A stretch of DNA of 59,755 nt from Bacteroidaceae bacterium. Its GTDB lineage: Bacteria; Bacteroidota; Bacteroidia; Bacteroidales; Bacteroidaceae. A program made the position numbers and the translations under genes. Every line of letters begins with the position of its first letter. Position 1 is the stretch's first letter. Shown here one piece after another: positions 41,109 through 49,104 of the stretch. Below the pieces are notes generated by a model. It did not search any database and was not told the origin of the DNA. It saw only the letters and a program-made list of their open reading frames with translations. The DNA lies in the NCBI GenBank assembly GCA_902362375.1, contig CABIVS010000003.1, positions 391,572 through 451,326 on the forward strand. The letters are read 5' to 3'.

Positions 41109-41948
41109 TCAATTTTTCCCTTCCTGTGTATTTCTGAATTGTACGGCGCTCTGTCCGGTCATATTTTTGAAGAAACGGCTGAAAGAAGCCTGGTCTTCAA
41201 ATCCCAGAATATCGGCAATTTCTTTGGCACTTTTGTTGCTGTAAAGCAAAAGGCGTTTGGCTTCCGCTTCCACCCGTTCGTGGATTACCCGGAGCGGTGA
41301 TGGTAGTTTGCAGGTTGAAAAGATGTTCGATAGTGTCTTGGGAGATTTGTGCAGCATATCGGCATAATCCTGTACTTGCTTCTTCGTCCGGTAATGCTCG
41401 TCAACCAAGTTATAGTATTGGCGGACAATCTCGAAACCGGATTCTTTTTCACGGGTGATATTCATGCGATGACGTGCAATGCGGGTACATTGAATGATGA
41501 AGCGTTTCAGCAGAATGCGTAGCATCTCTTCCTGCAGGCTGTCGGAAACGGTAAATTCGTTTTCCAGTGCTTCGGTAATGGTGTCGAGCTCTTTGCGTTC
41601 TTTTTCATTCAGGGTAAAACGGATCAGGTGAGAAGAACCGTTGAACAGGAAACCGCTGCACGACACTTCATGGTCGTTGCCATAGATGCAATAGAAGTTA
41701 CTGTTGAACAGCAAAGTCAGATATTCACCGTCAATCGATTTAAATTCGAGGTGTTGCAGATGAGTGAGTGAAATCACTTCATCTTTGGTAAGCATCATTT
41801 CCTGATGGTCGATTTCTACTGTGATGCTTCCGCTGCGTACCCATATAAATTTATAAAGCCCCTTTTCTTTTTGCAGTGCTTTTTCTGTCAGATAAGAGTC
41901 TGTAAGTGCGAGTGTCCCTTTTAGTTTCGTGTGATATTGTTGTAACAT
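41109..41948 (-). CDS. AraC-family transcriptional regulator, possible RclR-like
   Basis: A 279-residue regulator. The N-terminal cupin-like sensor (1-110) ends with NFYCIYGNDHEVSCSGFLFN, carrying Cys87 and Cys97. Two further cysteines are at 154 and 213. The C-terminal double HTH spans about 188-273 (VQDYADMLHKSPKTLSNIFS and SAKEIADILGFEDQASFSRF, then FKNMTGQSAVQFR). It starts 2 bp after the cytidine deaminase stop, so it is co-transcribed with cdd, and it sits next to the DUF417-RclA operon. That position suggests it controls the operon. Thiol-based sensing as in E. coli RclR is only an inference, because the cysteine positions are not the same. Confidence 0.85.
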   Translation of the reverse strand: MLQQYHTKLKGTLALTDSYLTEKALQKEKGLYKFIWVRSGSITVEIDHQEMMLTKDEVISLTHLQHLEFKSIDGEYLTLLFNSNFYCIYGNDHEVSCSGFLFNGSSHLIRFTLNEKERKELDTITEALENEFTVSDSLQEEMLRILLKRFIIQCTRIARHRMNITREKESGFEIVRQYYNLVDEHYRTKKQVQDYADMLHKSPKTLSNIFSTCKLPSPLRVIHERVEAEAKRLLLYSNKSAKEIADILGFEDQASFSRFFKNMTGQSAVQFRNTQEGKN

Positions 41949-41950
41949 AG

Positions 41951-42433
41951 TTAGTCCTCCATTGCTGATGCGTCAAATGATAGCGGTAGTAGGTCGCTTA
42001 TACTTTTTACTTCGTAGATACATTCTTTGCCATACAATAGGATACGGATGGGTTGTTTGTAACGCTTTTCCGTTTCCAGAATCACTTGCCGGCAAGCGCC
42101 GCAGGGGGGAATCGGTTGGTCGATGAAATCTTTTTCCGTTCGTGCCGCAATGGCAAGAGTGACAACCGGCTGGTCGGGATATTGGGAATTGGCATAGAAT
42201 AAGGTAGTGCGTTCCGCACAAAGTCCCGATGGATAGGCGGCATTCTCCTGATTGGTTCCTGTCACAACAGTTCCGTTGCCCAATAGCGCAGCGGCACCTA
42301 CGGAGAAATGGGAATACGGAGAATAACTACGAGCTGTTGCCTCCATGGCAGTCTGCATAAGTGCCCGATCGGCCTCATTCAACTCATCATATTGATATAC
42401 TTTAATAATAGCGGTAATTGTGAGGTCTCTCAT
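41951..42433 (-). CDS. cdd: Cytidine deaminase
   Basis: A 160-residue zinc enzyme deaminating cytidine and deoxycytidine in pyrimidine salvage. Catalytic CAERTTL (Cys and Glu, about residue 72-74) and PCGACRQVI (two zinc Cys, about 107-113) are intact, with substrate motif SHFSVGAAAL and NQENAAYPSG. The length fits the tetrameric class. The promoter is at 42469-42498, and the AraC-type regulator gene follows directly. Confidence 0.96.
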   Translation of the reverse strand: MRDLTITAIIKVYQYDELNEADRALMQTAMEATARSYSPYSHFSVGAAALLGNGTVVTGTNQENAAYPSGLCAERTTLFYANSQYPDQPVVTLAIAARTEKDFIDQPIPPCGACRQVILETEKRYKQPIRILLYGKECIYEVKSISDLLPLSFDASAMED

Positions 42434-42468
42434 ATACGTCAGGGTATTGGTTTCTACAATTAATGTTA

Positions 42469-42498
42469 CAAAGTTAGGAAAGAGATTGATAATCCCAA
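42469..42498 (-). promoter_or_regulatory. Promoter of cdd and the AraC-type gene
   Basis: Minus-strand -33 TTG (complement of 42496-42498) and -7 TAACTTTG (complement of 42469-42476) with a 19-bp spacer. Confidence 0.7.
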
Positions 42499-42543
42499 TT
42501 ATTTTTCGGATTTTTGTGCCATCTAATCCACATCTGAACTAAA

Positions 42544-43449
42544 ATGGAGAATAAACTGTATAGACTTATCTTTTTAACTGTTGTTTTCTTCTTTGCCGTA
42601 GGAGTGCAGGCACAGAAACGGAATGCCCGTTACATCGAATATATAAATAAGTATAGTGATCTGGCTGTTGAACAGATGAAGCTTCATAAAATTCCGGCCA
42701 GTATCACGTTGGCGCAGGGATTGCTGGAAAGCGGTGCCGGATACAGTCAGTTGGCACGAAAGAGCAACAATCATTTTGGTATTAAGTGTGGAAGTAGTTG
42801 GCGGGGGCGTACCGTTCGTCACGATGATGATGCACGCAACGAATGTTTCCGTGCCTATAGCCATCCTCGTGATTCTTACGAAGATCATTCTGACTTCCTT
42901 AGAAGAGGTGCCCGTTATGCCTTTCTTTTCAAACTGGATATCACAGACTATAAAGGATGGGCCCGTGGACTGAAAAAAGCTGGATACGCTACAGATCCGT
43001 CCTATGCTAACCGTCTGATTACGATTATCGAAGATTATGATCTGTATAAATATGACCGTAAAGGTGTATACTCGGAACGGAAACTGAGAAAGAATCCTTG
43101 GTTGATGAGTCCGCATCAGGTATATATTGCTAATGATATAGCCTATGTTGTAGCCCGCAACGGTGATACCTTTAAAGATTTAGGTAACGAATTTGACATT
43201 AGTTGGAAGAAACTGGTGAAGTATAACGATCTGCAGCGCGATTATACGTTAGTAGAGGGAGATATCATCTATCTGAAGAGCAAGAAGAAAAAGGCTTCCA
43301 AACCTTATACCGTATACATTGTGAAAGATGGAGATTCTATGCATGGTATCTCTCAAAAATATGGTATCCGCCTCAAAAATCTTTATAAGATGAATCGTAA
43401 GGACGGCGAATATGTTCCTGAAATCGGAGATAGATTGCGCCTGCGGTAG
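42544..43449 (+). CDS. Exported glucosaminidase with two LysM domains
   Basis: A 301-residue peptidoglycan hydrolase with a signal peptide (MENKLYRLIFLTVVFFFAVG, then VQA). The glucosaminidase (FlgJ/LytG-like) domain spans about residues 28-165. It has ASITLAQGLLESGAGYSQLA with the catalytic-type Glu, NNHFGIKCGSSWRG and a DSYEDHSDFLRRGARYAFLF segment. Two LysM peptidoglycan-binding modules follow at about 195-240 (YVVARNGDTFKDLGNEFDIS) and 256-301 (YIVKDGDSMHGISQKYGI). It probably trims glycan strands during growth or division. It is transcribed alone, divergent from cdd. Confidence 0.94.
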   Translation: MENKLYRLIFLTVVFFFAVGVQAQKRNARYIEYINKYSDLAVEQMKLHKIPASITLAQGLLESGAGYSQLARKSNNHFGIKCGSSWRGRTVRHDDDARNECFRAYSHPRDSYEDHSDFLRRGARYAFLFKLDITDYKGWARGLKKAGYATDPSYANRLITIIEDYDLYKYDRKGVYSERKLRKNPWLMSPHQVYIANDIAYVVARNGDTFKDLGNEFDISWKKLVKYNDLQRDYTLVEGDIIYLKSKKKKASKPYTVYIVKDGDSMHGISQKYGIRLKNLYKMNRKDGEYVPEIGDRLRLR

Positions 43450-43586
43450 GGACACATATAGAGTGGTTTTTTGTTCGCCACCGATGAATAAATCCGGCTT
43501 TTTTTCTTTCTTCGTAAAAGTTTTGCATTTCGAAAACTTAATGGTTCATTCATGTGTTATTATTCTTGATAAAACATGATTGTAAT

Positions 43587-44963
43587 ATGAGTCTTAACAT
43601 TGCAAAAAATAATAAGAAACGTGTCGTTATAGTAGGCGGTGGTTTCGGTGGCTTGAAATTGGCTAACAAGCTGAAAAAGTCAGGCTTCCAAGTTGTATTG
43701 ATAGATAAGAACAACTATCATCAGTTTCCCCCTTTGATTTATCAGGTGGCTTCGGCCGGTATGGAACCAACTTCCATATCTTTCCCTTTTCGTAAAATAT
43801 TCCAGCGCCGGAAAGATTTCTATTTCCGTATGGCAGAAGTACGTGCCATTTTCCCGGAAAAGAATATGATACAGACTTCCATCGGAAAAGCAGAATATGA
43901 TTATCTGGTGTTGGCTGCAGGAACTACAACCAACTTTTTCGGTAATAAACATATTGAAGAAGAAGCCATGCCGATGAAAAACGTTTCGGAAGCAATGGGG
44001 TTGAGAAATGCTCTTCTTGCGAATCTGGAACGTGCCTTAACTTGCTCAACCAAACAGGAGCAACAAGAGTTGATGAATATCGTTATTGTAGGAGGTGGAG
44101 CAACCGGAATAGAGGTAGCCGGAATACTTTCCGAAATGAAGAAATTTGTCCTGCCAAAAGATTATCCTGATATGCCGAGTAGCTTGATGCATATATATCT
44201 GATTGAGGCCGGGCCGCGACTGCTTGCCGGAATGTCGGAAGAATCTTCCGCTCATGCCGAACAGTTTCTCCGTGAAATGGGGGTAAATATCCTGTTGAAT
44301 AAACGTGTTGTGGACTATCGTGACCATAAAGTGGTACTCGAAGATGGTACGGAGATTGCTACGCGCACTTTTATTTGGGTAAGTGGTGTTACCGGAGTGA
44401 CTATCGGCAACATGGATCCTTCGTTGATAGGACGTGGCGGACGTATTAAAGTTGATTCGTTCAACCGTGTGGAGGGAATGAGCAATGTGTTTGCTATTGG
44501 TGACCAATGTATTCAGGTTGCTGATGAAGATTATCCGAACGGACATCCTCAATTGGCGCAAGTCGCTATTCAGCAAGGAGAACTGCTGGCAAAGAATCTG
44601 ATTCGTATGGAGAAAGGACGGGAAATGAAACCTTTCCATTATCGTAATCTAGGGTCGATGGCGACTGTAGGACGTAATCGTGCCGTGGCAGAGTTTAGTA
44701 AAGTAAAAATGCAGGGATGGTTTGCCTGGGTGATGTGGCTGGTTGTTCATCTGCGCTCTATTCTTGGGGTACGTAATAAGGTTATTGTACTCTTGAATTG
44801 GGTATGGAATTATTTCACTTACGATCAGTCTATGCGTATGATTGTCTACGCCCGTAAAGCAAAAGAGATTCGTGATCGTGAAAAGCTGGAAGAGACTACG
44901 CATTGGGGAAAAGAACAAGTACAAGAGGAAAAGAACCCCTCTATTACATCATCATCCAAGTAG
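43587..44963 (+). CDS. ndh: Type II NADH:quinone oxidoreductase
   Basis: A protein of about 458 residues from ATG 43587 (MSLNIAKNNKKRVVIVGGGF). The FAD motif is VVIVGGGFGGLKLANKLKK, and NYHQFPPLIYQVASAGMEP is characteristic of NDH-2 near the quinone site. The NADH fold is IVIVGGGATGIEVAGILSE (about 165). A second FAD contact is NVFAIGDQC with HPQLAQVAIQQGELLAKN. Two hydrophobic C-terminal segments (GWFAWVMWLVVHLRSILG and VIVLLNWVWNYFTYD) anchor it to the membrane. It feeds electrons into menaquinone without pumping protons. Its 3' end is followed by the palindrome at 45021-45038. Confidence 0.93.
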   Translation: MSLNIAKNNKKRVVIVGGGFGGLKLANKLKKSGFQVVLIDKNNYHQFPPLIYQVASAGMEPTSISFPFRKIFQRRKDFYFRMAEVRAIFPEKNMIQTSIGKAEYDYLVLAAGTTTNFFGNKHIEEEAMPMKNVSEAMGLRNALLANLERALTCSTKQEQQELMNIVIVGGGATGIEVAGILSEMKKFVLPKDYPDMPSSLMHIYLIEAGPRLLAGMSEESSAHAEQFLREMGVNILLNKRVVDYRDHKVVLEDGTEIATRTFIWVSGVTGVTIGNMDPSLIGRGGRIKVDSFNRVEGMSNVFAIGDQCIQVADEDYPNGHPQLAQVAIQQGELLAKNLIRMEKGREMKPFHYRNLGSMATVGRNRAVAEFSKVKMQGWFAWVMWLVVHLRSILGVRNKVIVLLNWVWNYFTYDQSMRMIVYARKAKEIRDREKLEETTHWGKEQVQEEKNPSITSSSK

Positions 44964-45018
44964 ACAGACCTCCTGTCGGCAGGATGATAGATTTTATTCT
45001 GAACGGTAAATTCGTACA

Positions 45019-45040
45019 GGGTGTCCGATATCGGACACCC
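45019..45040 (+). promoter_or_regulatory. Perfect palindrome: candidate NtrC-type enhancer site 1 (and possible terminator)
   Basis: GTGTCCGATATCGGACAC (45021-45038) is a perfect 18-bp palindrome, extended by GG/CC to 45019-45040 and followed by TTTGTTTTTT. It could terminate ndh, but the same palindrome type recurs at 55700-55717 and both are placed identically (62 bp start to start) before a sigma-54-like element. The likeliest role is as an upstream activator site for the regulator at 57377-58726. Confidence 0.7.
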
Positions 45041-45082
45041 TTTGTTTTTTGTTATCTTCTATTTATCAATCATTTACGGTTT

Positions 45083-45098
45083 TGGCACAGATTTGGTA
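45083..45098 (+). promoter_or_regulatory. Sigma-54-like promoter of the exporter operon
   Basis: A -24 element TGGCAC (45083-45088) is followed after 5 bp by TGGTA (45094-45098) in the -12 position. The -24 part is perfect. The -12 part keeps the conserved G but not the GC pair. The start would be near 45108, 37 nt before the adaptor ATG. No TAnnTTTG promoter competes at this place. Confidence 0.6.
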
Positions 45099-45144
45099 TA
45101 TAAAGTACCGAATTGATACATCATAAAATAGTAAATGATCAGAT

Positions 45145-46392
45145 ATGGACAGAGAAATTCCTAAAGAAGTACGTCAAAAAGAACGTAATAAGAAGATAAT
45201 TCGTTATTCATCCATTGGAGTGGCAAGTATGATTGCCATCGGTGTACTTATATCTGTACTAAGGGCAGGAGTGGAAGCAAAGGATCTTGTCTTTTCCACA
45301 GTCGATAAAGGAGTGATCGAGGTAAGTGTCAGTGCTTCCGGTAAGGTTGTCCCTGCCTTTGAGGAAATTATCAATTCTCCGATCAACAGTCGTATTATTG
45401 AAGTCTATAAAAAAGGGGGAGATAGCGTAGACGTAGGTACTCCGATTCTGAAACTGGACCTTCAGAGTACGGAAATTGAATATAAAAAGTTGCTGGACGA
45501 GGAACAGATGCGTCAGTATAAGCTCGATCAGCTTCGCGTCAATAATCAGACGAAACTTTCCGATATGGCAATGCAGATAAAAGTTTCGGCAATGAAATTG
45601 AGCCGGATGAAAGTGGAGTTGAGAAATGAACACTATCTGGACAGTCTCGGTGCAGGAACAACAGACAAAGTACGTCAAGCTGAATTGAGCTATAATGTAG
45701 CTCAATTAGAGTACGAACAACTTCAGCAACAATATAAAAATGAGAAGGAAGTAGCTGCTGCCGAACTGAAGGTTCAGGAGCTTGACTTTAATATCTTCCG
45801 CAAGAGTCTTTCCGAAAAGAAACGTACGTTGGATGATGCACAAATCCGTTCCCCGCGTAAAGCTATTCTTACCTATATTAATAACCAGATCGGTGCACAG
45901 ATTTCCGAAGGCGGACAGGTGGCTATCATTTCTGATTTGAGTCATTTTAAAGTGGAAGGTGAGATTGCAGATACGTACGGTGACCGTGTAGCAGCCGGAG
46001 GAAAAGCAATTGTAAAGATAGGAAGCGACAAACTGGAAGGAATAGTTAGTAGTGTTACACCGCTATCCAAGAATGGTGTGATATCATTTACCGTTCAGTT
46101 GAAAGAGGACAATCACCGTCGCTTGCGTTCCGGATTGAAGACAGATGTTTATGTGATGAATGCAGTGAAGGAAGATGTGATGCGTGTAGCTAATGGCTCT
46201 TTCTATGTAGGACGCGGTGAATATGAACTTTTTGTTTGTAATTCTGATAATGAACTGGTAAAACGTAAAATACAGTTAGGCGATTCTAATTTTGAATATG
46301 TAGAAGTGTTGAGCGGATTGCAGCCGGGTGATAAGGTAGTGGTAAGCGATATGAGTGCTTATAAGAACAAGAATAAGTTGAAAATTAAATAA
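45145..46392 (+). CDS. Periplasmic adaptor of an ABC exporter (HlyD/MacA type)
   Basis: A 415-residue membrane-fusion protein. One N-terminal membrane anchor (about residues 16-38, IRYSSIGVASMIAIGVLISV) is followed by a lipoyl/barrel-sandwich half (INSPINSRIIEVYKKGGDSV). A long alpha-helical hairpin (about 115-235, EEQMRQYKLDQLRVNNQTKL and onward) precedes the second lipoyl half (SPRKAILTYINNQIGAQISE) and beta-barrel domains (GDRVAAGGKAIVKIGSDKLE). It bridges the inner-membrane permeases to TolC. It is first of a run of seven genes ending at 52982. Confidence 0.92.
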   Translation: MDREIPKEVRQKERNKKIIRYSSIGVASMIAIGVLISVLRAGVEAKDLVFSTVDKGVIEVSVSASGKVVPAFEEIINSPINSRIIEVYKKGGDSVDVGTPILKLDLQSTEIEYKKLLDEEQMRQYKLDQLRVNNQTKLSDMAMQIKVSAMKLSRMKVELRNEHYLDSLGAGTTDKVRQAELSYNVAQLEYEQLQQQYKNEKEVAAAELKVQELDFNIFRKSLSEKKRTLDDAQIRSPRKAILTYINNQIGAQISEGGQVAIISDLSHFKVEGEIADTYGDRVAAGGKAIVKIGSDKLEGIVSSVTPLSKNGVISFTVQLKEDNHRRLRSGLKTDVYVMNAVKEDVMRVANGSFYVGRGEYELFVCNSDNELVKRKIQLGDSNFEYVEVLSGLQPGDKVVVSDMSAYKNKNKLKIK

Positions 46393-46409
46393 ACTAAATA
46401 CTAGAAGTT

Positions 46410-47075
46410 ATGATAACATTGAACTCTCTTTCTAAGATTTATCGTACGGACGAGATTGAAACGGTAGCATTGGAGAATGTGAATCTGACGGTAGAACGTG
46501 GAGAATTTCTAAGTATAATGGGACCTTCCGGATGTGGAAAATCCACCTTACTGAACATTATGGGGTTGCTTGATGCACCTACAATGGGGATGGTGGAAAT
46601 CAACGGAATACGTACTGAAGGAATGAAAGACAAGGAACTGGCGGTTTTTCGTAATAAAACGCTCGGTTTTGTATTTCAGTCTTTTCACTTGATTAATTCG
46701 TTGAACGTGATGGATAATGTAGAACTTCCTTTGCTTTATCGACGTATGGCTGGCAGTGAACGAAAACGGTTGGCACAAGAAGTATTAGAGAAGGTTGGAT
46801 TGAGCCATCGCATGAATCATTTTCCTACACAACTTTCCGGTGGGCAATGCCAGCGTGTAGCCATTGCCCGTGCTATTATCGGTAATCCCGAAATAATCCT
46901 TGCCGATGAGCCGACTGGTAATCTGGATTCAAAGATGGGAGCTGAAGTAATGGAACTGCTTCACCGGTTGAATAAGGAAGACGGACGCACCATCGTGATG
47001 GTCACCCATAATGAAGAACAGGCGAAGCAGACTTCACGCACTATTCGTTTCTTCGATGGACGCCAGGTGCAATAG
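46410..47075 (+). CDS. ABC exporter ATPase (MacB/LolD type)
   Basis: A 221-residue ATP-binding subunit. Walker A is GPSGCGKST (about residue 36-44), the Q-loop region is [20 protein letters not shown], the signature is [15 protein letters not shown], Walker B is [15 protein letters not shown] and the H-loop is [10 protein letters not shown]. This is the LolD/MacB-like class that works with FtsX-type permeases. It is the only ATPase in the cluster, so it presumably serves all four permease proteins downstream. It starts 17 bp after the adaptor stop. Confidence 0.95.
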   Translation: MITLNSLSKIYRTDEIETVALENVNLTVERGEFLSIMGPSGCGKSTLLNIMGLLDAPTMGMVEINGIRTEGMKDKELAVFRNKTLGFVFQSFHLINSLNVMDNVELPLLYRRMAGSERKRLAQEVLEKVGLSHRMNHFPTQLSGGQCQRVAIARAIIGNPEIILADEPTGNLDSKMGAEVMELLHRLNKEDGRTIVMVTHNEEQAKQTSRTIRFFDGRQVQ

Positions 47076-47142
47076 AAATGGCCTCTTACAATTAGAACTA
47101 AATAGAAAAATAGATTAATGTATCTCTAAATTAAAAATCATC

Positions 47143-47769
47143 ATGACAAAGAATATTTTTATCGTTGCAATAGCTGCCCTGTTAAGTGTTGCTTTTTGTT
47201 CACTATCGGCACAAAATGTGAGTAAAGATTATAATGTGGACGAGTTTTCTGCCATAAACCTGCAATCTGTCGGGAATATTATTTTTACTCAATCGTCAGG
47301 ATGTGCCTGCCGTCTGGAAGGTCCTTCTGAATTTGTAGAGAAGACAAAGGTAACAGTGAAAAATGGAACTCTGGTTATCTCTTATAAAGATAAAAATGCC
47401 AAGAATGTCAAGAATCTGACTTTCTATATCACTGCTCCCGATTTGAGCAAAGTGAAAATAGACGGAGTAGGAAACTTCGATGCAAAAGAAGAACTAAAAC
47501 TTAAAAATATAGCTTTCGAACTTGATGGAGTAGGTAACTGCAACGTGAAAAGTCTTTATTGCGATGAATTGAAACTTGATGTTGACGGAGTAGGCAATAT
47601 GAAGCTGAATGTTGATTGCACCACTATCAAGGCCAAAGTGGATGGAGTAGGAAATATCACCGTGTCCGGTAAAGCGGATGCAGCTTTCTTTAAACGGGAT
47701 GGCGTTGGCAAAATCAATTCCAAAAACCTGAAATGTAAAGACGTAACAAAGAAAGGTTGGAATTTCTAA
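47143..47769 (+). CDS. DUF2807 (head GIN domain) exported protein with DGVGN repeats
   Basis: A 208-residue protein with a signal peptide (MTKNIFIVAIAALLSVAFCS, then LSAQ). The DUF2807 part contains DEFSAINLQSVGNIIFTQSS. The second half is a regular beta-solenoid-like repeat with D-G-V-G-N/K motifs spaced roughly every 20 residues (IDGVGNFDAK, LDGVGNCNVK, VDGVGNMKLN, VDGVGNITVS, RDGVGKINSK). These proteins are periplasmic or surface-exposed in Bacteroidetes and their role is unknown. Its place between the ATPase and permease genes suggests a partner or cargo of the exporter. Confidence 0.88.
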   Translation: MTKNIFIVAIAALLSVAFCSLSAQNVSKDYNVDEFSAINLQSVGNIIFTQSSGCACRLEGPSEFVEKTKVTVKNGTLVISYKDKNAKNVKNLTFYITAPDLSKVKIDGVGNFDAKEELKLKNIAFELDGVGNCNVKSLYCDELKLDVDGVGNMKLNVDCTTIKAKVDGVGNITVSGKADAAFFKRDGVGKINSKNLKCKDVTKKGWNF

Positions 47770-47825
47770 TGTAGAACATTCTTCTGTGAACTCCTGTAAA
47801 ATCAAATCAAAAAAAGAATAAGAAG

Positions 47826-49103
47826 ATGTGGAAGCAATACATAAAGCAAGCTCTTTACCAGTTGAAGGAGAACCGGCTTATTAGTATTGTCTGTATGGTA
47901 GGTACAGCTTTGGCTATTTGCATGATAATGGTGATCGTGCTGACATTGCAGATACGGATAAAAGACTGCGTGCCGGAGGTTAACCGTTCACGATCATTGT
48001 ATGTCAAGGCAATGACATCCCGGCATAAAGAGCAACACAATAATGCTGCCAGCAGTCAGATGTCTGTCACGACTGCCCGTGAATGCTTTAAGACATTGAC
48101 AATACCTGAAGCGATTACCATTACTTCCGTTAATAATAAGATGCGCGCTTCTCTTCCCGGAGGAGGCAGGATGAGTGTAGATGAAATGGAGACGGATGAA
48201 GCGTTCTGGCAAGTCTTTAGCTTTGAATTCTTGTGTGGCAAACCATACACGAAAGCCGATTTTGAGAGTGGGCTGTCCAAGGCTGTCGTTTCTGCCAGTG
48301 TGGCACGTCGTCTGTTCGGTACAACTGACGTGGCAGGACGTACCATCCAATTAAACAAAGCCGATTATGCCATTACAGGAGTAGTGAAAGACGTATCAAA
48401 GTTGGCGACAGCTTCTTATGCACAAGTCTGGATTCCCTATACTTCGACAGATTTGGCTTCTTTCTCGTGGAGAGAAAATCTGATGGGGCCTATGCGGGCG
48501 GTCATCCTTGCACGTTCGTCCGACGATTTCCCGGCTATCCGTGCTGAAGTAGAAAAATACCGTCAAGTCTACAATAGTAAGTTGAAGGATATGGAATTGG
48601 TTTATCGTGGTCAGCCGGATACTCAATTTGCTTACCTTTATCGTCATTGGGGGACAGACCTGGATATGAAACACATTGTCAGGCGATTCGTTCTTATCAT
48701 TGTAATTCTACTTTTGGTTCCGGCTATCAACTTAAGTAGCATGACTTTATCCCGTATGCGAAAACGTATGACAGAAATCGGTGTCCGGAAAGCATTCGGT
48801 GCTACTGCCAACGAACTGTTGCGACAGGTATTCTGGGAGAATCTGATATTGACACTGCTTGCAGGAGTACTGGGGCTGATATTGAGCTATTCAGCTACTT
48901 TTCTGTTAAACTCATTCCTTTTCGGTAACAGTGAGAATGCAGGTCTTGCCGGGGAAACTTCTCTTTCCACTGATATGCTATTCAGTCCGCTGATATTCCT
49001 TGTAGCATTCTGTTTCTGTCTGTTATTAAACCTGTTGAGTGCCGGTATTCCGGCCTGGAGAGTATCGAGAATGAACATTGTAGATGCAATAAACCAAAGA
49101 TAA
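47826..49103 (+). CDS. FtsX-like ABC permease, pair 1 member A
   Basis: A 425-residue MacB-like permease. A first membrane helix (about residues 19-41) is followed by a periplasmic MacB_PCD-type domain (about 45-280) and three C-terminal helices (about 285-305, 340-365 and 385-405). The cytoplasmic coupling motif LSRMRKRMTEIGVRKAFGAT is the FtsX hallmark. The start MWKQYIKQALYQLKENRLIS is shared with the protein at 50405-51694, with which it aligns throughout (for example VVSASVARRLFGTTDVAGRT against VISEDMARRLFGTSEVVGKT). It is 2 bp from member B. Confidence 0.92.
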   Translation: MWKQYIKQALYQLKENRLISIVCMVGTALAICMIMVIVLTLQIRIKDCVPEVNRSRSLYVKAMTSRHKEQHNNAASSQMSVTTARECFKTLTIPEAITITSVNNKMRASLPGGGRMSVDEMETDEAFWQVFSFEFLCGKPYTKADFESGLSKAVVSASVARRLFGTTDVAGRTIQLNKADYAITGVVKDVSKLATASYAQVWIPYTSTDLASFSWRENLMGPMRAVILARSSDDFPAIRAEVEKYRQVYNSKLKDMELVYRGQPDTQFAYLYRHWGTDLDMKHIVRRFVLIIVILLLVPAINLSSMTLSRMRKRMTEIGVRKAFGATANELLRQVFWENLILTLLAGVLGLILSYSATFLLNSFLFGNSENAGLAGETSLSTDMLFSPLIFLVAFCFCLLLNLLSAGIPAWRVSRMNIVDAINQR

Positions 49104-49104
49104 A

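Noticed and set aside
45019..45050. Only an intrinsic terminator for ndh
   Set aside because: It does look like one (stem plus T-run), but the near-identical palindrome at 55700-55717 with the same 62-bp offset to TGGCAC makes a regulatory role more likely. Both roles may coexist.
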